A DNA stretch of 64,000 nt from assembly GCF_029873635.1 (NCBI RefSeq), contig NC_080420.1, positions 27,643,032-27,707,031 on the forward strand, written 5' to 3'. The translations under genes and the position numbers were made by a program. Under the pieces are notes generated by a model. It was not told the origin of the DNA. It ran no database searches and was given only the letters and a program-made list of their open reading frames with translations. This DNA comes from Malania oleifera (taxonomy: Eukaryota; Streptophyta; Magnoliopsida; Santalales; Ximeniaceae). Shown here piece by piece: positions 23,659-33,291 of the stretch; position 1 is the stretch's first letter, and each line of letters starts with the position of its first letter.

Positions 23659-23826
23659 CCCTGTCAATTCCTCGACTGAGATACTCGGTAACCCTCCTGC
23701 TCAAAATGCTCAAAACCTGCAGATGCTATTTGCTCCCACCCTTCAAGGGCCTCCAGTTGACTCGTGCTGATTACAGCGGCACAGAACTCTTCGAAGTCCA
23801 TGCTTCTGTATGAAAGAGGTTCCATC
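23659..23826 (-). pseudogene. Captured exon of a CDPK-related kinase (CRK), EF-hand-like region
   Basis: Read on the minus strand the exon encodes [19 protein letters not shown] followed by [20 protein letters not shown] and QEGYRV. This is the diagnostic region between degenerate EF-hands in plant CDPK-related kinases. A splice acceptor (TTATTTCAG) sits directly before it at 23827, and a GT donor follows at its end (23657-23658), so the piece is a genomic exon with intron borders. After RV, one base is missing: SVEEL continues in another frame, where the family reads RVISVEEL. No kinase domain was found nearby. The fragment lies inside the CACTA element, so it is a captured, non-functional copy whose intact parent should lie elsewhere. 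Confidence 0.8.
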
Positions 23827-24650
23827 TGAAATAAGATCAATATAGAAAATTAAATAATTAATATTTATTCATTAAATTGTTATGGACAAACATTTGAATC
23901 ATGGGGGAAATAAAAAATGATTAGAAATTATATAAGTGATCTATATTCTGGTAGTGATCACATACATTTCTCAAGTTTGTCTCTAAACCAACCAAATACA
24001 CTAGTTTCCTATATGTGCTAACTTAAACTAATAATAATAATAAATAATAATAATAACAATAATTTACACCAGTTTAACAAGTAAAAGGGCAATATTTAAT
24101 CCAATGATTTACTGCTATGAATTCTTCTTATCGTTATTTAAGTGCAAAATTTTCTAAACTTTCACAGATTTCTTCTATAAAATCCATCTGCAGAGGACTT
24201 TGGTATCTGTTGGAATTGAAGCTAACGGGAGAAATCAAGGAGGGATTGATATGCTTTCATTTCTGAGCTTCTTCCATGGATTGATCGAGAGCTGTTCCTC
24301 AAAACAGAATGACAAAATCGAAGCAGATAATCAATTTCTTGACTTGGCTAGGAAAATGCTCAAATGTCAAGGAAATTTGATTTTTTTTTTGGAAAAGACA
24401 AGTTCTAGTTTTCATAATAGTAAGTAGCAGCAGCTAACCAATTTGAAGAAAACAAAATTATATGAAAAGAAAAAAATTTAATTCTCAGAAAACAAAATCA
24501 TGGATGGTTAAGGCATCTTAAATGGTGTTCCAAATACCATCCCAAGTTGACATCTCAAATTCTCTGAACTCTAGTTAAAATTTTGATGTTCTGCTGTAAC
24601 GATGAGAGCATTTTCCTAGCCAAGTCAAGAAATTGATTCCTAGCCAAGTC
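23827..24650. other. CACTA interior between the two captured gene pieces, with inverted repeat
   Basis: It contains (AAT)-rich sequence near 24028-24062. A small open frame (24200-24427, including DMLSFLSFFHGLIE) is not recognised and could be further captured sequence. A perfect 33-bp inverted repeat is formed by about 24332-24364 and 24606-24638; its core is TTCTTGACTTGGCTAGGAAA and inverse. An additional direct copy of CCTAGCCAAGTCAAGAAA (24639-24656) leads straight into the bHLH piece. Confidence 0.6.
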
Positions 24651-25095
24651 AAGAAACACAGCGAAGCTGAACGGAGATGCCAGCGGCAACATCTCGCCCA
24701 CCTCGCCACTCTCCACGACCTCCTCCCCCCAAAATTAACAAAAGTGGTGCCTCAAGTGAGGGACCTGAAGAAGCAGGCAAAGGAAGCGGCGTCGGTTACA
24801 GCGGAGCACGACGGCGACGTCGGTGGCGGCGACGGGGGATCTGAGACCTCCTAGTGCTTCCTTGGTGACGCGGACGACGTTATGCTGAGTTACTGCGGCG
24901 AAGGCGGGGAGATGATAAAGGCGACGGTGTGCTGCGACGACCGGCCTAGTCTGAACGGGGACTTAGCACAAGCGATCTGGTCGGTGGGGGGAGGGTGGTG
25001 AGGATGGAGATAGCGACGGTGGGCGAAAAGATGAAGAGCGTGGTTGTGATGCAATGCGGCCGCAACGGAGATTGGGGAAAGAAGGGAAAGGAAGA
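24633..25095 (+). pseudogene. Captured bHLH transcription factor fragment (bHLH30/32-like group)
   Basis: The frame reads HSEAERRCQRQHLAHLATL and DLLPP, matching basic region, helix 1 and loop. It then jumps to QVRDLKKQAKEAA, the end of helix 2, so about nine residues of loop and helix 2 are missing. After a stop at 24852-24854 the same frame continues into a C-terminal ACT-like domain: MIKATVCCDDRPSLNGDLAQ, AIWSVGGRVVRMEIATVGEK and MKSVVVMQ. The arginine/glutamate pattern E-R-R is kept, but one expected arginine is cysteine. The block is far more GC-rich than its surroundings. Deletion plus stop make it non-functional as a protein; its transcript could still affect the parent gene through small RNAs. 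Confidence 0.85.
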
Positions 25096-26496
25096 GGATG
25101 GGAGGGAAAGGAGTGAGGGAGATTGGGGGAACGCGCGGGTTTTAATTTCAATGTATGACTATTAGTGATGGTTTGGAGATCCGTCACTAATAAGGGATTA
25201 ATAGTGACGAAAATTCAAATTCGTCACTAATAGTTTCAAATAAATTTTTTTCTTCTTTTTTTTTAAAAAGGGAAGTATTAGCGACAGTTCCCAAATCCAT
25301 CACTAATAAGGGGTCAATAGTGACGAATTTTTAAATTCGTCACTAATACTCTGAACTAAAAATTTTTAATTTTTTTAAAAAAGGGAATTATTAGTGACGG
25401 TTCCCAAATCCGTCACTAATAATGGGACAATAGTGACGAATATAAAATTCGTCACTAATACTCTGAACTAAAAATGTTTAATTTTTTAAAAAAAATGGAA
25501 TTATTAGTGACGATTCCCAAATCCGTCACTAATAATGAGGCAATAGTAGTGAATTTCTATATTCATCACTAATACTTTGAACTAAAAAATTTTAATTTTT
25601 TTTAAAAAGGGAATTATTAGTGACGGTTCCAAAATTCATCACTAATAATGGGACAATAGTGACGACTTTTTATATTCGTCACTAATATTCTGAATTAAAA
25701 ATGTTTAATTTTTTTTAAAAAGGGAATTATTAGTGACGATTCCCAAATATATCACTAATAATGAGGCAATAGTGACGAATTTCTAAATTCGTCACTAATA
25801 CTCTGAACTAAAAATGTTTAATTTTTTTTTAAAAAGGGAATTATTAGTGACGATTCCCAAATCCGTCACTAATAGTGGGGCAATAGTAACGAATTTCTAT
25901 ATTCGTCACTAATACTCTAAACTAAAAATGTTTAATTTTTTTTAAAAAGGGAATTATTAGTGACGGTTCCCAAATCCGTCACTAATAATGAGACAATAGT
26001 GACGAATTTTCATATTCGTCACTAATACTTTAAACTAAAAATTTTTAATTTTTTTTTAAAAAAAGGAATTATTACTGACGGTTCCCAAATCCATCACTAA
26101 TAATGGGGCAATAGTGACGAATATACAAATTCGTCACTAATACTCTGAACTAAAAAATTTTACTTTTTTTTTTTAAATAATAGTTGTGACGGTTATTTAA
26201 TCGTCGCTAATGTTTATCTTTTAGTGACAGATTTAATTCGCCACTAATACCACAAAAATCGACACCAATATTTTTTCGAAATAATTTTTGTGCAAAAAAT
26301 ATTTTTGTGCGATATTTTTCGATTTTAGTAACGAAACTATTAATGACGGATTCAAATTCGTCACTAATAGTGTCGTATTAGTAACGGTTACTAAAATCGT
26401 TACTAATACCTTAACCGTTACTAATACCTTACTATTAGTGACGAATTTGAATCCTTCACTAATAATTTCGTCACTAAAAACCAGTTTTTTTGTAGT
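25096..26496. repeat. Right subterminal array of the CACTA element (about 115-bp tandem units)
   Basis: About eight tandem units of roughly 110-125 bp from about 25255 to 26170. Each has GGGAATTATTAGTGACGG, TTCCCAAATCCGTCACTAAT, a short spacer, then AGTGACGAAT / ATTCGTCACTAATACTCTGA and a T/A-rich spacer. Every unit thus contains two inverted pairs of the TTAGTGACG motif. Units differ by scattered substitutions and length changes in the A/T runs. Flanking solitary motifs reach the 3' terminus. Confidence 0.9.
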
Positions 26497-26500
26497 GACT

Positions 26501-26712
26501 GATGCGAGCCTTCATCCACTACTCTATAGAACTGATGCGTGCATCAAACCCCTACTCTAGTGAGCTGAGGCATGTATGCATCCCCTACTCCATAGAATCG
26601 ATGTGTGCATTGATCCCATCAAGATGCTACCTAATGGAGTCATTAGGTGGTCCAGTAGCCTCAAGTGCACCCATATCTTCATCATGGATGCCAGGTTGTT
26701 CTGCTCCTGCAA
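26501..26712 (-). pseudogene. N-terminal side of the 11-residue-repeat ORF
   Basis: Minus-strand frame: AEQPGIHDEDMGALEATG, NDSIR, a stop, HLDGINAHIDSME, a stop, GMHTCLSSLE, a stop, GFDARISSIE, a stop, WMKARI. The next unit continues at 19802 after the CACTA element. Every internal stop is TAG at the place where the repeat otherwise has CAG (Gln). The frame is cut on its upstream side by the second CACTA copy at about 26713. Confidence 0.65.
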
Positions 26713-26887
26713 CAACTACAAAAAATAAGGTTATTAGTGAAGGATCAAAAACTGTTACTAATACTCACAAAACCGTCACTAATAGTATTAGTGATGGTTT
26801 AAAGAGTATTAGTGACAGTTTTGAATTAGTCACTATAACTGCAGTTATTATTACTTATTAGTGATGAATCTTAAAAGCGTCACTAAT

Positions 26888-29002
26888 TGTTGACCTTATG
26901 GGTCATACTCTGTTTTGATTATGACAAATACTCTAGTATTTAATGGATTGATGAGTTTGTATGCATGGTAGGATCGATAAGCTAAAGACCATAGATGGAC
27001 TTTAGGGAATTCAGTCGACCGACACCGAATTTTTTCGGTGCTTTGAAAAAGGCTTAGAATGACCCTAGGACACTCACACATGCACATATATGTGGTAATA
27101 TGAATAGGGTTAAGGTATAAGGGAGTTGGAACCGAAATGCATTAAAAATGCATGTTCGGTCGATCGAGCCTTTCAGATCATTTTCCTCTCGTTCGCCCGA
27201 ACCCGGACCTGGTCAACAGTTTGACCACAGTCTGGTCGACCGAACCAATGTAGGTCAAAACCCCCCGGTTGACCAAAACCCCCAGAGGTCAACAATTTGA
27301 CCATCTGGTCGACCGAGCCAATTTTGTACTCCAACTACCTAGTCGACCGAGGGTCCTCGGGACATGCCCCAATGGTCTGGTCGACCGAACCATCTAGTTC
27401 ATTTCTTCTCGGTCGACCGAATCGCGATGTTTGGAAAAATCACCCTTCTCGATCGATCGAGACCATAGTTCATTTCCTCCTGGTCGACCGAATCTCGGTA
27501 ATTTTGCCCTCGACACACGTGTCCGGTTGACCGAGTCACTAGTTCATTTTTGCCCTGATCAACTGAACCATATGAGTCTTGGTCAACCGAACTTGTTCTT
27601 GTCGACTGAACCTCTCAGGTTGCCCTATATTTTTTATCGCAGTTAACTTTTTTAAATGGGGTTAATTAGGGTTAAATTGGTTTAAAACAATATTAATAAT
27701 ACCCTACATGTCCTAACGACTATAATTTTTCCTATCTCTATATATAGGGCTTCATTTGCAAAAATTAAGTAGCAGATTAGAAAAACAATTAGCAAAAATC
27801 CTTTGATTCTCAGAAGCTCTATTTCTCAGATCCAAGCCTTATTTCTTCATTCTTACTCATCCTCATTGCAAATCTTGCTAAGTAAGAGTGCTATTGTGAG
27901 TATCTAATTAAGCTTACACTCTCATTTGTTCTAGTTGATTGATATATATTTTTATCTGAGAGTAAGCTTGAAGTTTTTCTAGGAGACTTCATTAATAAGT
28001 CTTCCATAGGAAAACTTCGTAGAGCTTGTGAGTTTTGCATCATCATTGCAATACTTAAGAGTTCGTATTGCTTTTTGTTTGTGAAATAATTTTTTGCAAA
28101 TTGATTTCAAATATCTCGTGTGATATACTTTGAGAAACATTTTATTGAGATATTTGTACATACGCAAAAAGATCTTTGTTGAAATATCCTTTGATTGATA
28201 TTATCTTTTTGAACACAAAGATCAAATTATTTTATAAACTAAATCTGAATATCTCTTGTGATTTGTATTGAGAAATATTATTTGTTGAGATATTTGAAGT
28301 GTGCTTGTGATCTTTGTCTGTGCATAGTGATTGAAATATTATTTTGACACAAAGATCCTATCATTTACACTCTCACGCACTGATTGTTATATTTGCATAA
28401 ATATTTGAGAGTAAACACTTAGACTACACCGAGCTTATCAAATCCTATCTATTGGTAGTGTATTGATTATACTGTGCATAACTGGGTACATATCTGCTTT
28501 ACACGAAAGCACAATCACTGTACCATTTGATTGTAATACACATCTGTTGTATTTCCAGGCACGGGCCTGAAGAGGGAGACTAGCCCTGGAATAGTCCCAG
28601 ATTGGCTTAGACCCGGTTAGGAAAGCAAGGTGTGTCGTCCTGTTAAGGTGTGTAGGTTGAGGTCAGCCCTGTGTTAATTTGACCTGGTTGTTTAGGTGCC
28701 GCTCCACCCATTAAGTGAGCCTATAGTGGTAATCCTTGTGCTTGTTGGCCAATGAGGGGACATAGGCAATTTGGCCGAACCTCGATAACATTTCTAGGTG
28801 TCGTCTCCTTTAATGCTTTATTGTGCATGCTTGGTTAAACGTTTATTGCAGTTTAAATTCCATTGTATATTTACATTGATTTATTTTATATGCATTAGAT
28901 TGACCTTAGGCTTGTGTAATACTGTTGTTAGTGGATTAACCTAAGGCAATAACTTTTAAATACCAATTCACCCCCCCTCTTGGGATTGCACCAAAACTAA
29001 CA
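26888..29002 (+). mobile_element. Solo LTR, 2.1 kb, of a copia family
   Basis: Starts TGTTGACCTTATGGGTCATA and ends CACCAAAACTAACA. It is flanked by a perfect 5-bp duplication CTAAT (26883-26887 and 29003-29007). There is one LTR and no internal region, so it results from LTR-LTR recombination. It contains an array of about a dozen GGTCGACCGAACC-type motifs (about 27010-27615), a region of AT-rich direct repeats (27900-28400), and a GC-richer block near the 3' end (28550-28800) with the hairpin at 28754-28783. It is related to the solo LTR at 45825 and to the 34.4-36.3 kb LTR. Confidence 0.93.
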
Positions 29003-29344
29003 CTAATAATAGAGTATTAGTAGCTGATTATAACTGTCACTAAAACCCTAATACCGTCATTATAAATTCTACATTGACTCGGCTCAAAATTGTCACTAAT
29101 AGTAGAGTAGTGGTGACAAATTTCAAAACCGTCACTAATAGTAGCATATTAGTGATGAATTTCAAAATCATTACTAATAATAGAGTATTAGTGATGAATT
29201 TTAAAAACGTCGCTAATAATATACTATTAGTGAAGAATTTAAAATCGTCACTAATACTTTGAAATTCGTTACTAATACTCTGCTATTAGTTAATACTTAA
29301 AAGTGGACAATTATTAGTGACGGTTTAAAATCGTCACTAATAAT

Positions 29345-31170
29345 TTAAAATTATTAATTTTATTTAATCATTAATTCCTGTAAAAATATGTAATTACATT
29401 TTTGCATACATAACATTAAATCATAATTACTAAAAAAATTATAAATTATTTAAAATTCAAATTCAAATTCAAATACAAATACATGATACAAATTCAATTA
29501 AAATATAGAAATTACATCATTTAGATAACAAAAAAAAAAAATACAAAAAAAAATTTAAAATTCAAATTCAAATTCAAATTCAAATACAAATACATTGTAC
29601 AAATTCAAATTAAAATAGAGAAATTTCATTTGTTTAGATAATAAAACAATACAAAAAAAAATTAAAAGTTGCATCGACTGTAGTGCATGACATCGTGCTG
29701 ATGTTGTGACAGCCGCAAACCCTACAAATTAAGAATTATAAAAAAAATTAATATATGATTTTTGAACATATATGTATACGTATTATAAGTATCAATGAAT
29801 TGATAGAAAAATAATTGAATATTCGAACAAAGTTAAAAAAATGATACAATTTTAAATAGCTAAGTTTTATCAGTTTAGAAAAATTTTGGTAGCATTTCAT
29901 CTGTAAATAGGACATTTTTCATAGAGATATGCTCCAAACCTGAGTGCTTACAATAAACAGTTCATAATAATCCAACAAGTAATAAATTTTATGAGTGCAC
30001 AAAAGTTTCATATAATAAGCATTAAATAATGTAATGTGTTTATGCATCCCACAAATAATCTATATTAGAATATAATTCTATGAAAAAATAGAATGTTATG
30101 TTCATGGTTTATATGATTTCCTTAGGACTCAAAAACAACTATAATAATCAAATAATGCAAATGAGTCCATGATTAATAGAATTTTCACTTAACATATGCA
30201 AAAGTAAATTTAGAGATGATGTTCAAAATTCATTTGAATTCACTCATCCTTTAAAAAATGTGTTAACATTCAGCACACTATAATCATTTTCACAAATATG
30301 GTATATGACTTTGATTATTTTGGGAAAAATTTAACAAATTTCGACAGCATGTCGTCTATAAATAGAACATTTCCCAAACCTGTAAGGCATAAAAGCATGT
30401 AATTCACAAGATTTTTGTATCATATAGATGCTTAATGTTCTCAAGAAAACCTTAGGACTCAAAAATAAAGATAATGATATGCATGAAAGTCTATAGAATT
30501 ACGTTTTCCAAAAGTATAGAAGTTAGAAAAATTTTGGCAGTATTTTGTCTGTAAATAGGACACTTTCCATAGAGATATGCTCCAAACTTGGTTGTTTACA
30601 ATAAATAGTAGTTTACAATAATCCAACTAGTAATGAATTTTATGAGTACACAAGAGCTTTATATTAGCAGACAATAAAAAACACACACATCATATAACTA
30701 AGGATGCTGCATAGCCTAACTGAGAAGAAGAGTGTCCCTAAACAACTCTCAAATCAAATATAAAATCAAATTTGAGAGCCAATGAAGGAAAGATAAAGGG
30801 AAAAAAAAAAAAACATAAAACAGAGTGTCCAATAATCAACTCAGATGAATCAGATTTAGAGGAGATCAATTCTATGATACCATGCTGTAAAGTTAGAGAT
30901 GTAGAAGAGGAAAGAGAAGAAGATAAAAGAAAATATAGGTGGCAATTTCTTGGAGCATACATACAACTCCAAGTTCACCCTTTTATATATTAATAATAAT
31001 AAGACATGAAAAACTACTCCATCTAATCCTAACGTGTAAAGCTGTCAATTAATGTACAGAAGTGCAAACCTATCACTATAATCCTTGAAAATCAAAATAA
31101 AACCTCACCTTGTGTTGCATTTTCACTTTCAGTCTTTTAGCATTACATGAATAAAAAGTTCCATCCATTG
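29345..31170. other. Interior of second CACTA copy
   Basis: AT-rich, without a recognised gene. A roughly 100-bp segment containing CATAGAGATATGCTCCAAAC occurs at about 29920 and again at about 30570. A minus-strand phrase equivalent to GGAAAATGTCCTATTTACAG appears at about 29915, 30370 and 30560 and also in the first CACTA copy. A small lysine/glutamate-rich frame at 30772-30993 is not recognised. Confidence 0.5.
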
Positions 31171-33068
31171 TGTTAGCTTTACCATAATCCCAAAAGGGGG
31201 GGGGGGGGTGAATTGGTATTTTCAAAAATTTATATCCTAGGTTAATCCCCTAACAACATTATTACACAACCTTAAGGTCAATCTAGTGCAGATAAATTAA
31301 CTTAATTTAAAGATACAACGGAAATTAAATAGCACAATTAAATTAACAAGTTATATATGAGAAAGTTGTAAATAAAAATGATACTCAGAAATGTTATCGA
31401 GGTTCAGCAAATTGCCTATATCCCCCTCAAGCACAAGGATTACCACTATAAGGCGCACTTAACGGGTGGAGTGGCACCTAAACAACCAAGTCAATTAGCA
31501 TAGGGCTAACCTCAACATTTACAGATAATCCTTACCAGGCTGGATTACTGCCCCCTCAGGCCACGTCTGGAATATAAAAGTATGTTCACAATAAGACCGG
31601 TACAGTGATTATGCTTTCATGCAAATTAGATATGCACCCAATATAGACATTCATATACACATCAACAATATGGATATAGTGTAAGCTCAGTGGTATGAAT
31701 AGTTGTGCAAACAACACTCAATAGGGTATGATCAATGGAATGTTCAAGAGTGTTCAATTAGAAATTATATCTTTGAAACTAGGTAGAGCAAATTTCAATA
31801 GCAAATCAAGATTCTAAAGATATCAATCATGTATTCAAACTAGCTCAAGAGATTTTCTTCAATGAGATAAGCACACTACTAGTTTGAAAAATGTTTTGAC
31901 TTGTTGAAAATATTTTTGCACAACAAAATTAAAGTTATGGGAGTTTTGCAGCAACTATGCAAAGACCCCTAAGCTTGCTAGTCTATCCCAACAAAAGATT
32001 TATAATATGAAATCAGTGGGATAAACTTGACTAAACTCCCCAAAAATAAATCACAAAATCAACAAGAATGGTGGGAGTTTAAGCACTATCTAACAATCAC
32101 AAGCACACTCTATAAGCTCTCACAATATCAGAATGTATCAAGGGAATGAGAATTTGAGAGTATTTGGACAATATGAGTATTTGAAAAAGAGAGGATTCTT
32201 GGCTAATGATTTTTCTAATTAAAAATACTAATCCACACAAATGAGCCTATATTCATAGACAAGGTAAAAAATATAACCGTTTGGGACCTTCAAGGTATTA
32301 ATAGAAAAGTAATAAAATGCTTAGGAAATATTAACCCAAATTAACCCATGTTTATCTCGGGTAAAATAAATTTAACCCAAGAAAGTTCGGGTGGCTGAAC
32401 CAGGATTCGGTCGCCTAAATAGACTCATTTTGAATAATACTTTAAAATAGTTTGGCAATTCGAGTCCTGATACAGTAGCTTGAACAAAAGTCAGTAGAAT
32501 TTGTTCGTAGGTTCGGGTGCCCAGTGAGTGGGTCAGTAGCCCGAACATAGAGGTTCGGTCGGCCGGACTAGTTTTTGAACTGAACTCTTCGGCAGCCTGA
32601 GTTGGTGGGGCAACCCTATCAGAGGGTTTAGGTACCCGAGGGAGATAGGTTCAAAAATGGTTCGGTCGCCCAAGAGCTAGGTCAACTGTTGACTTTTCAA
32701 TCGCCTGAAGTCTCTCAAATTTCCCTGTAATGTTCAATTCAGTTTATATTTAGTACTCCTAAATTCAATATGATATATGTGCATGAGTGTTGGGACCTAG
32801 AATCATATTAGGGTCTTACTGAGCTTACCATGTATCTAGTATGCATGACATGTAGGTGATTATCGCAGTCCATATACCTAGTTACTATTGCAGACCAATA
32901 TTACATTAATTGAATTTATAATATGAAAGAGAATCTTCAGGGTCTTCATATCTTGTTTCGAGTGCCATTCCTTGAAATGCTTATATAAACCTACACATAC
33001 ACTTGAAAATCATCAAATACCTAAGTATTTGTCATTATCAAAACTGGGTGTGACCTATAAGGTCAACA
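31171..33068 (-). repeat. 3' LTR of a minus-strand copia element, 1.9 kb
   Basis: In plus orientation it begins TGTTAGCTTTACCATAAT and ends CTATAAGGTCAACA, giving TGTTGACC...GCTAACA on the minus strand. Directly 5' on that strand is AAAAAGGGGGATAA, a polypurine tract, so this is a 3' LTR with interior to its right. It contains the R/U5-like hairpin at about 31399-31430 and a variant motif array (GGTTCGGGTGCCC, GGTTCGGTCGGCC; about 32390-32700). A poly-G run lies at about 31196-31208. Confidence 0.85.
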
Positions 33069-33291
33069 TTATCCCCCTTTTTGAAGATGACAAATACACC
33101 ATACAAAAAAATGCGTATAGCCTTAGAAGGCTCCTCCTAACAAAGTGTATTATGTAAAAGTTTGTTAATGCAAATTATTTTTCTTAAGTGCAACCCAAAT
33201 TTTGCCTCTTATCCATCTCCCCCTTTTGGCAACAGCAAAAAGGGGCTATGAAAGTAATAGCCTTAAGCAATGGGTATAAATCATTAGTATA
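33069..33291 (-). other. Interior fragment with polypurine tracts and hairpin
   Basis: A remnant of the 3' non-coding interior of the minus-strand element. It carries the LTR-adjacent purine tract and, about 150 bp away, CCCCTTTTGGCAACAGCAAA followed by AAGGGG (33218-33245), a foldback equivalent to those at 40697 and 50449. Confidence 0.7.

Larger units (their letters stand above)
19803..26497. mobile_element. Non-autonomous CACTA (En/Spm) transposon carrying host gene fragments
   Basis: It starts CACTACAAAAAATAAG and ends TTTTTTTGTAGTG, i.e. inverted CACTA termini. It is flanked by a 3-bp duplication ACT (19800-19802 and 26498-26500), as expected for this superfamily. Both ends carry dense subterminal copies of TTAGTGACGG or its inverse CCGTCACTAA, which in CACTA elements serve as transposase binding sites. 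No transposase-like frame was found in 6.7 kb, so it would need help in trans. The interior holds one exon of a CDPK-related kinase (minus strand) and part of a bHLH gene (plus strand), so it is a gene-capturing element. Confidence 0.9.
26713..31170. mobile_element. Second CACTA copy, interrupted and lacking its far end
   Basis: Begins CAACTACAAAAAATAAGG, a slightly altered CACTA terminus, then AAGGATCAAAAACTG and copies of TTAGTGACGG as in the first element. A solo LTR splits it at 26888-29002. The subterminal block resumes at 29003-29345, followed by interior sequence homologous to 20300-20750. No GTAGTG terminus was found before the next LTR at 31171, so the right end is missing or lies beyond an insertion. 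No transposase frame was seen. Confidence 0.75.

Noticed and set aside
24200..24427. 75-residue frame as a third captured gene
   Set aside because: No recognisable motif; kept only as an unassigned stretch inside the CACTA element.
25250..26175. Centromeric satellite
   Set aside because: Only about eight units, confined to one transposon end and composed of its terminal motifs.
27010..27646. Possible CRISPR-like array from the regularly recurring GGTCGACCGAACC
   Set aside because: Eukaryotic LTR context, irregular spacing, short degenerate repeats, no cas genes.
27297..27646. Two small plus-strand frames inside the solo LTR
   Set aside because: They arise from the motif array; the LTR is non-coding.
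26288..29262. Frames with repeated VTN motifs (for example 26288-26560 and 29074-29262)
   Set aside because: They translate the TTAGTGACG subterminal repeats of the CACTA elements and are not conserved as protein.
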